This document shows, piece by piece, positions 21,997-33,740 of a stretch of DNA of 64,000 nt. Location: assembly GCA_000151295.1 (NCBI GenBank), contig GG745345.1:404621-468620 (forward strand). Direction: 5' to 3'. Numbering within the stretch: position 1 is the first letter of the stretch; each line of letters opens with the position of its first letter. The notes under the pieces were generated by a model. The model ran no database searches and was not told the origin of the DNA. It saw only the letters and a program-made list of their open reading frames with translations. A program made the translations under genes and the position numbers. The stretch comes from Allomyces macrogynus ATCC 38327 (Eukaryota > Blastocladiomycota > Blastocladiomycetes > Blastocladiales > Blastocladiaceae).

Positions 21997-22890
21997 AATG
22001 GGGGCGACGGAGCCGAGGAGCAAGAAGAATACATGATCCATTTTGTTTGTCGTCAGGAATGGAATATTGCCCTGGTCAAACTTCAGACTGAGGGGGAAGA
22101 GAGGACCGGCAAAAGTGAAATGTGGAGCGCACGCACTCAGGGAGATCGAAGCAGCTCGGAGCAAGCCAGAAAGACTCGTTCGAAAATAAGTGCGAGAAGT
22201 ATAAATGCAGACGGCCGGAATATGTCACTTGCAACAATCCATGCTCTCACAAAAATCATCACACTTACTTACATCCGAACAATCGATTCGGGTTGCGCAC
22301 AGCCCCTTGCTTTGTGCACATGTCTCTTTTGTGACTGCATCCTCTGGTAAAAAAAATTACCTCAACAAGCCAAACCAGGCTCCAGACCGATCACGGTCAC
22401 TGTGAAATTGTTCTAAAGTTACAGCGTGTACAGGTTGCGATCCTGCGGCGTCAGCAAGGTGAGCCCTACGCACTGACGCTAAATCAACTGAGAGTCAGAA
22501 ACCTTTGATTCAACAGAGTGGTGTGCAGCAAATGCGATACTTGCAGGGGTTGCTGCTGGCTCACGCAGCAATCACCAAAGACTCGTTTCATCAACTTGGG
22601 CCGAATTTCGAGTTGGGTTTGTTCAACACAACACCACGCAATGGCCAAACGTGCTCTCAGAGTGACAGAAAGTGAAGACCAAGACGAGCTTGAGGCTAAT
22701 TACATGCAAAATTGTAAGTCGCCAGCGTCGCCTCTGGCGGCGGTCGACTTCTTGACCTGGCGCCTTGACCCACGCCCGTTCCTGGCCGCTCATCCACCCC
22801 AACTTGCCGCATCCCGCGCGCATGACGCGCGCACGACGCGTCTCTTTTATTCCCACTCGTCCTGTCCCATCCAGCACCGCCGCGTCCACC
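21997..22890. other. Intergenic region, no gene seen
   Basis: About 0.9 kb of lower GC content. Short frames on both strands lack domains. It should contain the STYX promoter; no TATA element was noticed. Confidence 0.4.
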
Positions 22891-23859
22891 ATGGCCTTGG
22901 CCCACGGCCCGACCAGCAACCGCCCAACGCCGCTCGCCGGCTCATCCACATGCGGAGCGCCGGCCCCGCAGACCATTTTCGCTCCCTCGGCTGCCACCTA
23001 CGCCGAGACCCTGCAGGACCGTGCCGCCGCGCACGCCGGCCTGCTCGCTGCCGTCGAGTGGAAGTACGAGATGCGCCGCCAAATGCAGGAAATCGTTCCC
23101 GGCCTCTTTCTCGGGCCCTACACGGTCGCGCGCGACCTCGAGCACCTGCAGCGGCACGGCATCTCGCACTGCGTGCTGGTCCGCGACCCGCACGAGGCGC
23201 GCACGTTTGTGCGCCCGCTCTTCCGCGGCGCCATCGAGTATCTCGAGCTCGATCTCGCCGACGGCGACAACGCCGCCAATACCGTGATCCCGCTCTTTGA
23301 CCAACTTGCCGCTTTCCTGCACAGCGCTGCCGCGATCCGTGCGAGTTCGGGTGGGTCGGCATGGCCCTATGGCGGTGCGCCCGTGCCGCCGTTTGCGACC
23401 CCGGACCGGACTGCACCGATCGTCACGCGCACCGCCGACGACGGCGGCGCCACCAAGGGCAACGTTCTCGTCTACTGCCGCGACGGCATGTCCCGGAGCC
23501 CGACGCTAGTGATTGCCTATGTGATGCAGCTGTTTGGGTGCCCGTATGAGCACGCGTATACCTACGTGCAGAACCGCCGGTTCTGTATGGCGCCGATCGA
23601 CTCGTTCAAGATCCAACTTCTCGAGTACGAACCGATCTTGCGCGCGCAAGGGGCCATGGCCGCGGCGCCTGCACGGCCAGCGGTCGCGCAGTCCGCAGCG
23701 AAGCGGCGACCGGCCGAGGATGACGATGGTGGGGAGGCCGTGGTGCAGCCGGGAGAGGGGAGCGCGACGGGGGGTGCCGCGTCGCCCACGGCCACGTCGC
23801 CGAGCGATGCGCCGGCGCCGCGCGTGACCAAGCGACGGAACGTGACGGGCAACATGTAA
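22891..23859 (+). CDS. STYX: STYX-family dual-specificity phosphatase with intact active-site Cys
   Basis: The ATG at 22891 lies in a strong CCACCATGG context; one exon, 322 aa. The N-terminal half of the core (YEMRRQMQEIVPGLFLGPY and LQRHGISHCVLVRD) and the end (YVQNRRFCMAPIDSFKIQL, LLEYEPILRAQ) are diagnostic of STYX. Animal STYX is a pseudophosphatase in which the P-loop Cys is Gly; here the loop reads VYCRDGMSRS, so Cys196 and Arg202 of CX5R are both present, and an Asp in LDLADGD is available as general acid. A loop of about 50 residues, rich in Gly/Pro/Thr, is inserted before the P-loop. The C-terminal 80 residues are disordered and end in KRR. Animal STYX binds ERK and FBXW7; partners here are unknown. 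Confidence 0.85.
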   Translation: MALAHGPTSNRPTPLAGSSTCGAPAPQTIFAPSAATYAETLQDRAAAHAGLLAAVEWKYEMRRQMQEIVPGLFLGPYTVARDLEHLQRHGISHCVLVRDPHEARTFVRPLFRGAIEYLELDLADGDNAANTVIPLFDQLAAFLHSAAAIRASSGGSAWPYGGAPVPPFATPDRTAPIVTRTADDGGATKGNVLVYCRDGMSRSPTLVIAYVMQLFGCPYEHAYTYVQNRRFCMAPIDSFKIQLLEYEPILRAQGAMAAAPARPAVAQSAAKRRPAEDDDGGEAVVQPGEGSATGGAASPTATSPSDAPAPRVTKRRNVTGNM

Positions 23860-24220
23860 ATTCGGGCTGTGGTGGAGCCGATCCGACGCGTCGTGCCGCT
23901 GGTGAGCCGAACGCGATCGAGTCATCATGGAGCCGTGACGCGCTGTCGGTCGGGTTGGGGTGATTGCATGCCATGCTGTGTGCGTGTCGACGACTACCAA
24001 GGACACCCGCGCAGATTGTTTATTTCTGCAACTTGGATTCGTTTGCACTTTCATCCACTGACCTGTTATGGTGTTGTTGTTCTGTCGCTGTCCGATGCAT
24101 TCTTGGTCGTGATCTCAAAGCTGCAACACTCGCTTTCCACAAAGCGCAATGGTCCTAATCATTCATCTCATCTGCCAGGATTTCCGCACCAAAACTGCAT
24201 TCTATCGTTTCCACCCTTTC
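23860..24220. other. Convergent 3' region between STYX and MON2
   Basis: A stretch of 361 bases where two genes end facing each other. No coding signal or structured repeat seen. Confidence 0.4.
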
Positions 24221-27200
24221 TCACCCTCCCCTCCCACTCTCCTCCGGCGCACACCGCCGCAAACACCGACACAACGCATCCAACGCCGCCGGGTCCCCAC
24301 CGCGCGCGACCGCCGGCACCGCATCCACCAAATCCAAGAACAAATTCCGCACGACGTCCGCTTTCGCCAGCTGGTCCAAAAGCGCCGCCACCTCCACGTC
24401 GCGCAGTCGCGGGACGGGCATCCCGGCCGCCGCACCGCTGCGATCAGCCACGTACCGCGCGAGGACCTTGCGCGCATGCATGCGCGCAACAGGTGCCGCG
24501 GCCGCAGGGTGCTGCGCGGCCAGGTCGAACAGTGCCGCGAGCGAGGCCGTGAAGACGCGTTCGCGCGGTGCCCGACGTGGGAGGGTAGAGGTTGCGACCG
24601 CCGATGGACTGCCGGGGTGCGCTGTCGTGGGCGCGGCGGTCGCGGGCCCGGTCCCGGGGAACGCCGTCACGGGCGTCGGGAGCGGTCCCGGAGGTCCGGC
24701 CTCCGGCGATATCACGCCGCTGGTCCCATCCGCGACCGACACCGCAAACGCGTTGGCCGCCGTGGCAACCCCCGCATCGAGCGCCGAGACCACGGTGATC
24801 GACCCGGCCTGCTCGACGGCGCCAACAAACGCGGCCAAGTACCGGTCCGGCAAATGCGGCGGCAGGCACTTTACGAGCGTCTGGATCCGGTCCACGTCCC
24901 GCTCCTCATCCGCATCAAACGCGTTCGGTCGCGCCGCGAGGTACGTCCCCGCGGCGCGCACGACATTAGCGACGACTGCGTCCGGCACGGGTGCGTTGTT
25001 GCACAGGTGTGTCACGACGGCGACGAATGCGGCCGCCGCCGCGTCGTGCAGGGCGTGCGGGGTTCCGAGGTACGCGGCGAGGGCGCCGACGAGCGTCGCG
25101 AGCGCCGCGTCTTGCAGTGGTGCGGTGCGGACGAGGGTCTCGGCGTGGGTCATGGCGGTGCGCGCGAGGGCACGAAACGTGGGTGCGCGGCCGGTGGGAG
25201 CCTGGAATGGGAGTGCCACGAGTTGTGCAATGAACATGGCGACTTCGTTGGCGTTGGTGGAGGCGACTTGGTCGGTGAGCGCGAGCACGGCTCGCTGCAC
25301 ATCTGGGCACGTCTCGGCATCGTTGGGGTGGTCCGGGAGGAACCGCAACAGGTCCACGAGTTTGCTCTGGTACAGGAGGAGCGTGCGCGTGAATGGCGCG
25401 TCGGCGAGGTTCGAGAGGGTCGCGGGCACAAATGTGGCGAGCGTCTTGGACAGGACGTCGACGAGAGTCAGCGACAGGGTCAGCAGCGGGTCCTGCCGCG
25501 CGGTTTGTGCAAGAAGGCCGTCAACGGCGTCTTGCCACGCCTTGAACAGAGGTGCGCGGAGAGTGGATGGCGGTTTCGGACTCTCAGGGGTCGGGACCGC
25601 GTCGTCGGCGGGCGCGGATGCCGCGGATGCCGCGGCCGCCGGTTTTTCGGCCAAGTGCAGCACGACCTTGGCCGTTGCGACCTTGACTTCGAGCGACCCT
25701 TCGAGCACGTACCGCATGACACGGTCGAGAACCGCTGTCACATGCTCCCCACCGCGCCGCGCGTCCTCGAGCACGAGTGCGCCGACGCCCTGCATCACCA
25801 ATACGCGCGTCTCGTCCCACTGCTTCTCAGCCGTGTCACGCGAATGATGCACGACGAGACTCGCCGCCTCCGCAGCATCGAGTGCGGGCGCGGCCAAGTT
25901 ACAGTGCACGACATCGTCGAGCAGCGGCACAACCACGTCCAACAAACACGCGTGCCAGACGTCGTTGCTGAGCCGCGGGGCCGTACTTGCCACCGACCGG
26001 AACAGCGACGTGACACATCCGTTGCGCACTTGCAACCTTGGGTCCATGCACACGGCCTGGAGCTGGTGCTGTACATGTAGCCACGACGCCTCGCGCGCCG
26101 ACGCGTCCGAGATCGTCCACAGGAGCCGCACGCACGTCAGGGCAATGTTCACGTCCTTGGCCTGCGTCGCGTAGAGCCGCAGCGTCTCGGCACACTGCGC
26201 TTGCGGCTGCGCAGGCAGGTACTCGGAACAGAGCAATTCGAGGAGCGGGAAGGCGGCGCGCACGAGCGCGTCCTCGTGCACGGCCGACTGCAGGACGCGG
26301 TAGACGAGCGGCCATTCGGTGATCGCCTGCCCGTGCACTTGCAGGATCGAGTGCAGGGTCTGCAGTGCCCGCTTGGCCACGTCGCCATTCAAGTCGGCGA
26401 GTTCCTTGAGCGGCGCGAGCACCTTGGCCTGGTCGACATTAATCCCCTGCGTCGCGACAAAGCAAATCGTATCGCACGCCTGCAGCTGCAGCTCGACCGA
26501 TTGCCGGTTGCTCGCAATAAAGACAAAGTGCTGGATGACCAGCGTCCACTGCTCGGGCAAGGCCGTCAGGAGTCGGTGCAGGTGCAGGATCACGAGTTGA
26601 CGAAGCTTATCGACGGCAAACGACTAGAGACCCATCCTAGAGTTAGAAATACGATTGTTCGTGCACGTCAAACTCCTGAACCTCACGTACCATGGTCGCG
26701 ACCATATTGAACTGGCACAGCGCCGTAAACACGGGCGCCAGCGCCTCGTCCGACAACTCCCTCGTCGCCGACAGCAAGTGCTTGACCTGCGCCTCGACCT
26801 GCGCGGCACCTTCGCCCGATACTGCCGCTGGGGCTCCCGGTTGCCCCGTAACCGCCCTTGCGCGCATCCCCGACCCCGAGTTCCCCGCCGCTGCTGACCC
26901 CGCACTCGTTGATGGTGCAGCCGCACCACCCGCCCCGATCGCGGGCGCGCCCTGCGCCCCGCCCGGCCTCCTCGCGCGTTCCCACTGGCACAGCGTCTCA
27001 AACACGGTACTCCAAGCAGGCCCGAGCGAATCGATCAGTTCAATCGCGGCCTGCAACAAAGCGAGAAGCGCAGCGAGTCCCGCATTCGGGTCACTCGTCA
27101 CGAGCCGGCTGAGTAGGGTCAAAAACGCGTCTCGCGGAGCGTCAAGGTGCAGTCGCCCGCACGCGACAGCCATGGCATGAATCGCCGGGACGACGGGTGC

Positions 27201-28814
27201 GGGCGAGACCTTGAGCAAGTTTGAGAGCGACGCGAGCACGGCCGACCAGGCCATGGTCAGGAGCGACGCGGTCAGATCGTCGGCAGGACATGCGCGCAGC
27301 GAGTCGGCGAGTGTCAGCAGGCATTGGACGGCGAGGTACGACTCGTAGTTATCCGGTACCGAGGGCGGGTCCGACTTGTCGAGCTGGTCGAGGCTACATC
27401 CGCGGTGAGTGAAATGATCGGTGCTGGAAAGAGAGAAGGAGTGGGTTGCAAGATGCCGTACCACCGGATCTTGAGCGTCGAGTCGAGCACGTTGTCCTGA
27501 ATCCCGCTCACTTTCTTGTTGAGCGCCGAAATGAGCGCTTGCAAGACGTTCGTCGACTGCTTTTGCAAGTCGTAAGCGCGGAAAATCTCGCGCAGCAGTT
27601 CCGGCTGGGCCATGAGCGCGAGCACGACTTCGAGAGTGAGCACGCGCGTCCACCACTGGTCAGCGTCGATGGTCTTGACAAAGAGCGTCAAGAAGACCTC
27701 GCACTCCATTTCCAGAATCGCGGAAAACTTGTGCACGAGCAAGTGCACGACGCGCATTAGCCGCACGGTCTGGGAGAAATCGTGTTTCTCGGAAAAGGTC
27801 CTGATGACGAGCGGACAGACCGACTGCGAGAGCGCGTGCGCGAGCTCAATGTGCCGCGCAAACACGTGGCTGTTGTTGGCCAGGATCGACTCGAGCAGTT
27901 CGAGGACAAAGGGTTTCGGGACGGACCCGATCCCGAGAAACGTGGCGTCGGTCGTACCAGACGCGAGGTGGCACAGGTCCTGGAAGACGAGAAAGGCGTC
28001 GCGCGCGCAGGGTCGCAGCGACTCGATCGACGAGGGCGCGAGCTTGACGCGACCGAGGTCGGCAGCGACCGATTCCTCCAGCCCGTCTTCTTGAGAGACT
28101 TTTTCAAATAGGAAAATGACGAGTTGCCGCAGAGTGGCCGCGGCCGTGTTGCACACGAGCGGGTCCTTGACGGCATAGAGCCGGAAGCAAATAGCCAGCG
28201 TCTGCGCGACGAGTTCCATGTGGATCGACCGGAACTGCGTGAAGAGCGGCAGCAACGTCTGCAGCAGCTTGAGCTGCACGTCCATGCTGACCGACGACAC
28301 GTCGTTGAGCTGCTGGATGACGGTGCGGAGCGTGACCGGGCCCTATTGAAGTGCCGAGTCGGTCAGCCCACGAAATGCGCCGCTCCAGGGCGGTGGCACA
28401 CGTACGTCGGCGATCGCCTTGTGCGAGACGAGCCGCTGGATGCCGCCAACGGCAATTGAGACGAGCTTGGGCTGCTTGGTCTCACACGCGAGCAAGAAGG
28501 GGCGCAGAACCTCGTCATTTTTCGCGAGCTCTGGAGGTGAGGAGCGCGTTAGGTTGAGGTCACCGAGTTGCGCATCAGGAGCAAACATACCGTTGGCGAT
28601 CTCGGTAGGCGACTTGTCCTTAAGCGGGCGGAGGTAGATGGTCACGCGCTCCGAGGCCTAGGCCGTACTCCAAGTTGAGCATTGCGTCCAGGTGCCGTTT
28701 GACAGCGCGGTCGACTGTCGCGATGCGTACATCCTTGATGTCCGGGTTGCGCTTGCGCGCTTCGTTGGCGAGGTTGAGCAGCTCGATCTGCAGGAAGCTG
28801 GCGAGGTTGGACAT
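24221..28814 (-). CDS. MON2: MON2, Arf-GEF-like Golgi/endosome HEAT protein
   Basis: Six exons: 28814-28731, 28657-28591, 28530-28406, 28342-27462, 27393-26691 and 26623-24221. All five introns are short (60-73 nt) and every junction keeps frame, giving about 1420 aa. Diagnostic segments are IYLRPLKDKS.., VLRPFLLACETKQPKLVSIA, LKLLQTLLPLFTQFRSIH (DCB/HUS-like start), the CNTAAATLRQLVIFLFEKV run, KIRCLDQLDKSDPPSVPDNY, and a SFAVDKLRQLVIL segment leading into the C-terminal HEAT repeats. MON2 resembles large Arf-GEFs but lacks a Sec7 catalytic domain. It works with Dop1 and the flippase Neo1 in endosome-to-Golgi traffic. It is shorter than yeast (1636) and human (about 1718) Mon2, mainly in the C-terminal half. 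The gene shares a bidirectional promoter region with RPN8. Confidence 0.92.
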
Positions 28815-29379
28815 GGCGCCGTCGAAGCAGCAACCAGTCCAGATCTGACGCTTGGTGCTGATCTGGCGCGGTGCGGAGCTTGCAGGAAAGAGCGCCAGAC
28901 GCGATAGCCGCCGGCTCGCGGGGTTGCTGCAGCTACTCGATATCGGTTTGTTGCTCGTGCTGTCGACTGCAGCCCGTTGGCCGGGTGGCGACTGTTGAGC
29001 ACGATCAAGTCGAGGTGGTGGCGACAGCGACTTTGCCACGGCACGACAACGCGACCCACGCCGCGCCCCACAGTCGCGGTCACGAGTGTCTAGCACGCTT
29101 TTCGCACTTTTCGCACAAAAGCGTCCCACTCTGCGATCACGCCGTTTCCACGCGCATTGTGTGCTTTCGTGCACGTCACGGCTGACCCTTGCAGCTCGCG
29201 CTCGACCGTGATCGCACCGGCTGCACCGCGGCCAACGGCACCTCAACGACAGCGGCCACCATCACGACGCGCCAACTCGACGCCGTGGATCCGACTGTCG
29301 CTGTACCCGCTCCCCGCCGCTGATCGCCCGCTGCACGCACTCCCATCGCGTGTCCCTGATTCCAATCCCGCCAATCGCC
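28815..29379. promoter_or_regulatory. Bidirectional promoter region MON2/RPN8
   Basis: 565 bases between two divergent start codons. No TATA box stands out. Confidence 0.45.
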
Positions 29380-30685
29380 ATGGTCGCGCCAACAACCGCA
29401 CCCGCACCCGCCGCCGACAAGCCCGCGGCCGACGGCGCCGTGGGTCTGCTTGGTCCCGCCAACGTGCCCGACCGCGTCATTGTCCACCCGCTCGTCCTGC
29501 TCTCGGTCGTCGACCACTACAACCGCGTCGCCAAGAACACGCGCAAGCGCGTCGTCGGCGTGTTGCTCGGCCAGCACACGGGCAAGGTCTTCAATGTCGC
29601 CAACTCGTTTGCTGGTTCGGGATCCGACTCTTGCTCTGATATCGCGCCACGACTGGCCAGTGGAACTGACGCGTGTACGAACAAATCGATGACCGACTGT
29701 AGTTCCGTTCGAGGAGGACGACAAGGACCCGAGCGTGTGGTTCCTCGACCACAACTACATTGAGAGTATGAACGAAATGTTCAAGAAGGTGAATGCGCGC
29801 GAGAAGATGATTGGATGGTACTTGCTGCGCACGCTCGACGCGTCTTAAATCTGTATCTGTTCCCAGTCCTGACCCAATACTTTGGTACAGGTACCACACG
29901 GGCCCCAAGCTGCGCGCATCCGACCTCGAAATCAATGAGCTCTTCAAGCGCTTCATCAAGGACCCGATCCTCTGTGTCGTTGACGTGCAGCCCAACCACC
30001 TCGGCATTCCCGTCGACTCGTACTTTGCGATCGAGGAAGTCAAGGACGTACGTGTGGTTTCCGTGGATATATCTGCCCACCGACGATTCCGCTCACCGTC
30101 TTGCTCCATTTCTCCGACCTTCAAACGCGCATCTAGGACGGCACCCCTGTCACGCGCACGTTCATGCACGTCCCGTCGGCCGTCGAGGCCGAAGAAGCCG
30201 AGGAAATCGGTGTCGAGCATCTGCTGCGTGACATTAAGGACAATGCCGTCGGCACCTTGTCGACGCGGTTGGCCAACCAGCTCGAGTCGCTGCGCGGTCT
30301 GGCCTCGCGGCTGCGTGACATTCAGACCTACCTGCACAAGGTGGTCGAGGGCAAGCTGCCGGTACACCACGAAATCATCTACAACTTGCAGGACGTGTTC
30401 AACTACTTGCCGCACCTCGACGCGCCGGCTACGTCGCGCGCGTTCCATGCCAAGACCAACGACCAGATGATGGTGCTCTACCTCGGCAGTATTGTGCGGT
30501 CGATCTTGGCGCTGCACACGTTGATTGACAACAAGCTGCAGAATAAGGCGGCCGAGGAGAAGGCGGCCGAGGCGCAGGAGGGGAAGAAGGCGGGTGGTGA
30601 GAAGGCCGACGCGGCGGCCAAGGACGGCAAGGGCAAGGCGGCCAAGGACGGGGACAAGGCTGAGCCAGCAAGCCCGAAGCCCTAG
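29380..30685 (+). CDS. RPN8: 26S proteasome regulatory subunit Rpn8 (PSMD7)
   Basis: Exons 29380-29614, 29703-29817, 29891-30047 and 30137-30685 (introns 88, 73 and 89 nt) give 351 aa. The MPN domain starts [18 protein letters not shown] and continues [20 protein letters not shown], then [20 protein letters not shown] and [20 protein letters not shown]. The HxH metal site of active JAMM enzymes reads HTG here, as expected for the catalytically inert MPN domain of Rpn8. Rpn8 pairs with the deubiquitinase Rpn11 in the proteasome lid. The C-terminal half ([35 protein letters not shown]) is well conserved and ends in a long Lys/Ala/Glu-rich tail typical of the family. All splice junctions restore conserved words. 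Confidence 0.97.
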
Positions 30686-31290
30686 TCGTCGGGCGGGCTC
30701 GGGCAAGCGTGCGCGAGGAGCCGGTTTGGTTGGCCGGCATACTGCGCGCTCGCTCCGGCTGTCGTGGGGGCCCGGTGGCAGAGACGGGGGCTCCCGTGTG
30801 TACATGTCTTTCAAGAAGTGAGCATTCTTCTCTTGCCCGTCTCTTGTCCTCGGTCGGTCGGTCCGGTTCGTCAGAGCAGGAGAGCGGGAGGAACGCGATC
30901 ACGTTTGCGTGTCGGAGCAGCAACTGACCACGTGGTGCCGCGTGACAAGGTCAACTGAAGTTCGCGATCTGCCGCCGCCTCTCTTGCCTCGCGCGCCCAC
31001 GGCTTGGCTCGCACGGCTCCGGAGGCACGATCGCGAGCACGATTGCTGGACGGCGATCACTGTGAGTATCTTTGTTCAAGCAAGTTGCTGCAACCATTTT
31101 TTGCGGCCGATGAACGCGCGTCATGACCGGGTGCTGCGGTAGATCCGCGGCGACGCGAGGGCCATGGCCGCGCAAACCTGGCCGCCACTCTCCGACCCTT
31201 GATTGACCAAAATCGCCCTGGCGCATCGCCACGACGCGTTCCCTTTCCTCTCTAGCGCATCGGTCCCACCAACAGCTTTCCCCACCTCGC
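30686..31290. other. Intergenic region RPN8-ZNF277
   Basis: 605 bases; contains the RPN8 3' end and the ZNF277 promoter. No coding frame or repeat stands out. Confidence 0.4.
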
Positions 31291-33315
31291 ATGCCCAACG
31301 TCACGACCCAGACGGCCGCCGCGGCCGCTGCTGCTGCGGCCGGTGCCGCCGCTCCGGCGCGCCCCGCCGCGTCTGTGGCGACGACGACCACGACAACGGC
31401 TCGTGCCGCAGTTCCCGTGCGTGTGCGCACGATCTCCGGCACGTCAGCGCACTCGGCGGGCTCGTTCCGTTCGGTCCACTCCCACCGTTCGGGTCACTCG
31501 CACCGCCGCGGGTCGCGTTCGGGTGGGCACCACCACGGCCACCACCATGGCGGCGACGATGACGGGTACAACACGGACGGCACGTCGTCGTCCATGTCGA
31601 CGTTGACCTTTGAGCTCTCGAACACGTACATTCTCCCGGAACCGTTCCTCGTGTTCTGCCCGTTCGACTGTGATGACCAGACGCCCTACGCGTCGGTGCA
31701 CCCTCTGCTCGACCACTTGCTCTCGGCGCACGGGATCAAGATCGCCGACGTCGGTGTTGTCGCGGGTGTCATGACGGCCTACCTCGACGAGTGGGCGCGC
31801 CGCGTGCACGGCAATTCGAATCTGCAGGAGGTGCTTGCCACGTTTGCGAATGAGGACGAGGATGACGAGGCCGAGGCTGCGGCCCCGGCTGCCGCGGGTA
31901 ACGACGCGACGTCGCTGCTCTCGCAGCAGCTCGCGGCGGTGTCGTTGTCGCTCGGTATGGACGCGGCCGCGATCACGGGTGCGGCCCTCGGCCATGCCGC
32001 GGCGTCGGCCTCGGCGGCGTCGGCGCACGGCCACGGCCACCGTCGCGTCGTCCTGACGCTCGGCGAACCCGGCGACGTCTGGGACCGTGACCAGCGCGCG
32101 CGCCTGACCAAGGCCAAGCTCGAGGAAGTGCTCAAGATCCAGGACAAGGAGCGGCAGTCGGAGGCGCACTTGCCGCGCAAGTGCCTGTTCTGCAAGTCGG
32201 TCGCCGAGAACCGCGCCGCCCTGTTCCGGCACATGTTTGCCGTGCACTCGTTCAACATTGGGCTGCCCGACAACCTCGTCTACGTGTCGCACTTTTTGGA
32301 CTTGTTGTCCGAGAAGCTGGCGCGGCTGCAGTGCCTCTACTGCGAGCGCACGTTCAAGTCGTCGGCGGTACTGCGCAAGCACATGCGCAAGAAGCGTCAC
32401 TTCCGCATTTCGCCGCGCAACCACGAGTACGACCGGTTCTACATTGTCAACTACCTCGAGCCGGGCAAGAACTGGGAAACGCTCACGAACGCGGAAAAGT
32501 ACTTTGAGTCGGACGACGACGACCGCAAGTCCGTCTATTCGACGGCGCTCACGGGCACGTCGCTGCCCCCCGCCTCGGTCCGGTCGGGCGTGTCCTACAT
32601 GACGTCGATGATCGACGACGACGACGATGCGGGTTGGTCCGACTGGGAGGACGACGAGTACGACGCGGCGACGGGCGCCGTGCGCGACCCGTGCCCGTGC
32701 CTGTTCTGTGACGACGTGGCTGCGGGCGCCGACGCGTGTGTCGCCCATATGGCCCAAGCGCACAAGTTTGACTTGCAGAAGATCACCAAGGATCTCGGGC
32801 TCTCGCTCTACCAGACGATCGTGCTCGTCAACTACCTGCGCCGAGCCGCTATGGTCCCGCGGTGCGCTCGTCCGGGGTGCACGGCCAAGATCGCGACGCT
32901 CAACGATTTGGCCAAGCATATCGCCACGGCGCCGTGCCTCGCGCAGTTGCCGCGGCCCAACGACGCGCAGCAGATGCACGTGCAGGTGAATCTCGCGGAC
33001 CCGGCGCATTCGGCGTTCGGGGACGAGGAGACGCTGCGTCAGGTCGCAGCGGAATTGCGCGGTGTCGGCGCCAACTCGGAACTGTCGGCCACGGCGAACA
33101 AGGTCGGCGACGCAATCCCGGAGCAGTGGAAGAAGGTCGGCGACACGGTTGTGGTCGTGTCGGGCACGGCGGCCGGTAATGCGACCACCGCGGGCGCCGA
33201 GTTTTGGTCGGACCCGCAGTACCTGTTCCCGGCGCTCGATGGCGACCCGCTGCTGTCGTACGGTGTCGACCACGACGACGACGATGACTGGGACGCCGAC
33301 CCGGTCATGTTCTAA
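31291..33315 (+). CDS. ZNF277: Zinc finger protein 277 homologue
   Basis: A single exon of 674 aa from the ATG at 31291. The core matches ZNF277: an early CPFDCDD finger (about 125), RKCLFCKSVAENRAALFRHM (about 295), HSFNIGLPDNLVYVSHFLDLL, the finger LQCLYCERTFKSSAVLRKHM with its KKRHFRISPRNHEYDRFYIVNYLE extension, a WSDWEDD acidic motif, and CLFCDDVAAGADACVAHMAQ with HKFDLQKITKDLGLSLYQ. It ends with a Zn site RCARPGCTAKIATLNDLAKH and a YLFPALDGDPLL tail like that of animal ZNF277. Animal ZNF277 interacts with uS5 (RPS2) and with the Polycomb protein BMI1. The N-terminal 95 residues are low complexity, with a Ser/His/Arg block and HHHGHHHG. This is not REI1: the order of fingers and the YDRFYIVNYLE motif fit ZNF277. 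Confidence 0.9.
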   Translation: MPNVTTQTAAAAAAAAAGAAAPARPAASVATTTTTTARAAVPVRVRTISGTSAHSAGSFRSVHSHRSGHSHRRGSRSGGHHHGHHHGGDDDGYNTDGTSSSMSTLTFELSNTYILPEPFLVFCPFDCDDQTPYASVHPLLDHLLSAHGIKIADVGVVAGVMTAYLDEWARRVHGNSNLQEVLATFANEDEDDEAEAAAPAAAGNDATSLLSQQLAAVSLSLGMDAAAITGAALGHAAASASAASAHGHGHRRVVLTLGEPGDVWDRDQRARLTKAKLEEVLKIQDKERQSEAHLPRKCLFCKSVAENRAALFRHMFAVHSFNIGLPDNLVYVSHFLDLLSEKLARLQCLYCERTFKSSAVLRKHMRKKRHFRISPRNHEYDRFYIVNYLEPGKNWETLTNAEKYFESDDDDRKSVYSTALTGTSLPPASVRSGVSYMTSMIDDDDDAGWSDWEDDEYDAATGAVRDPCPCLFCDDVAAGADACVAHMAQAHKFDLQKITKDLGLSLYQTIVLVNYLRRAAMVPRCARPGCTAKIATLNDLAKHIATAPCLAQLPRPNDAQQMHVQVNLADPAHSAFGDEETLRQVAAELRGVGANSELSATANKVGDAIPEQWKKVGDTVVVVSGTAAGNATTAGAEFWSDPQYLFPALDGDPLLSYGVDHDDDDDWDADPVMF

Positions 33316-33740
33316 GTCGCCAGTGTCCGGCTGTCGCAGTGATTTTCGCCGGTTGTCGTCTCTTCTTTGTGTTGTCGTTTTCGCACAGCTCGTCTCCTCT
33401 CGTCAATCGTTCCTCATCATCATTGCCTCTGGTTCCGCGTTTTTTTTTTGTTCATTTGTCGGGTATGCATTTTAGTATAGTCTGCTGTTCTCGTTGCTCT
33501 TTGTGCTTCTGATTGCTCGGGCATGCTGTGAATCGCGCTCCCCCTGTCCCCCATCTGCGCTGGTCATGAAGAGGTCGTCGCAGATCTGAGCTGTCAAACC
33601 GACGTGTCAAGCAAGACGATCAAAACACACGACAACACTTCACGACCTGAAACCAATTCATTTCATTTGGGTCATCATCAGAGGCACTTCCTTCAGAGCC
33701 CAAACAATGCACACACCCTTTACCCTGCATCCACTTCCTT
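33316..33740. other. Convergent 3' region ZNF277/SNU13
   Basis: 425 bases, T-rich on the plus strand (including a T9 run near 33442) and likely carrying both polyadenylation regions. No gene seen. Confidence 0.4.

Noticed and set aside
24149..26080. 643-codon plus-strand frame rich in Arg and Gly
   Set aside because: It is the antisense of MON2 exon 6, has no domain, and its length is explained by high GC content and codon bias.
31291..33315. REI1-type pre-60S zinc finger protein
   Set aside because: The finger order and the YDRFYIVNYLE, WSDWE and YLFP motifs match ZNF277 instead.
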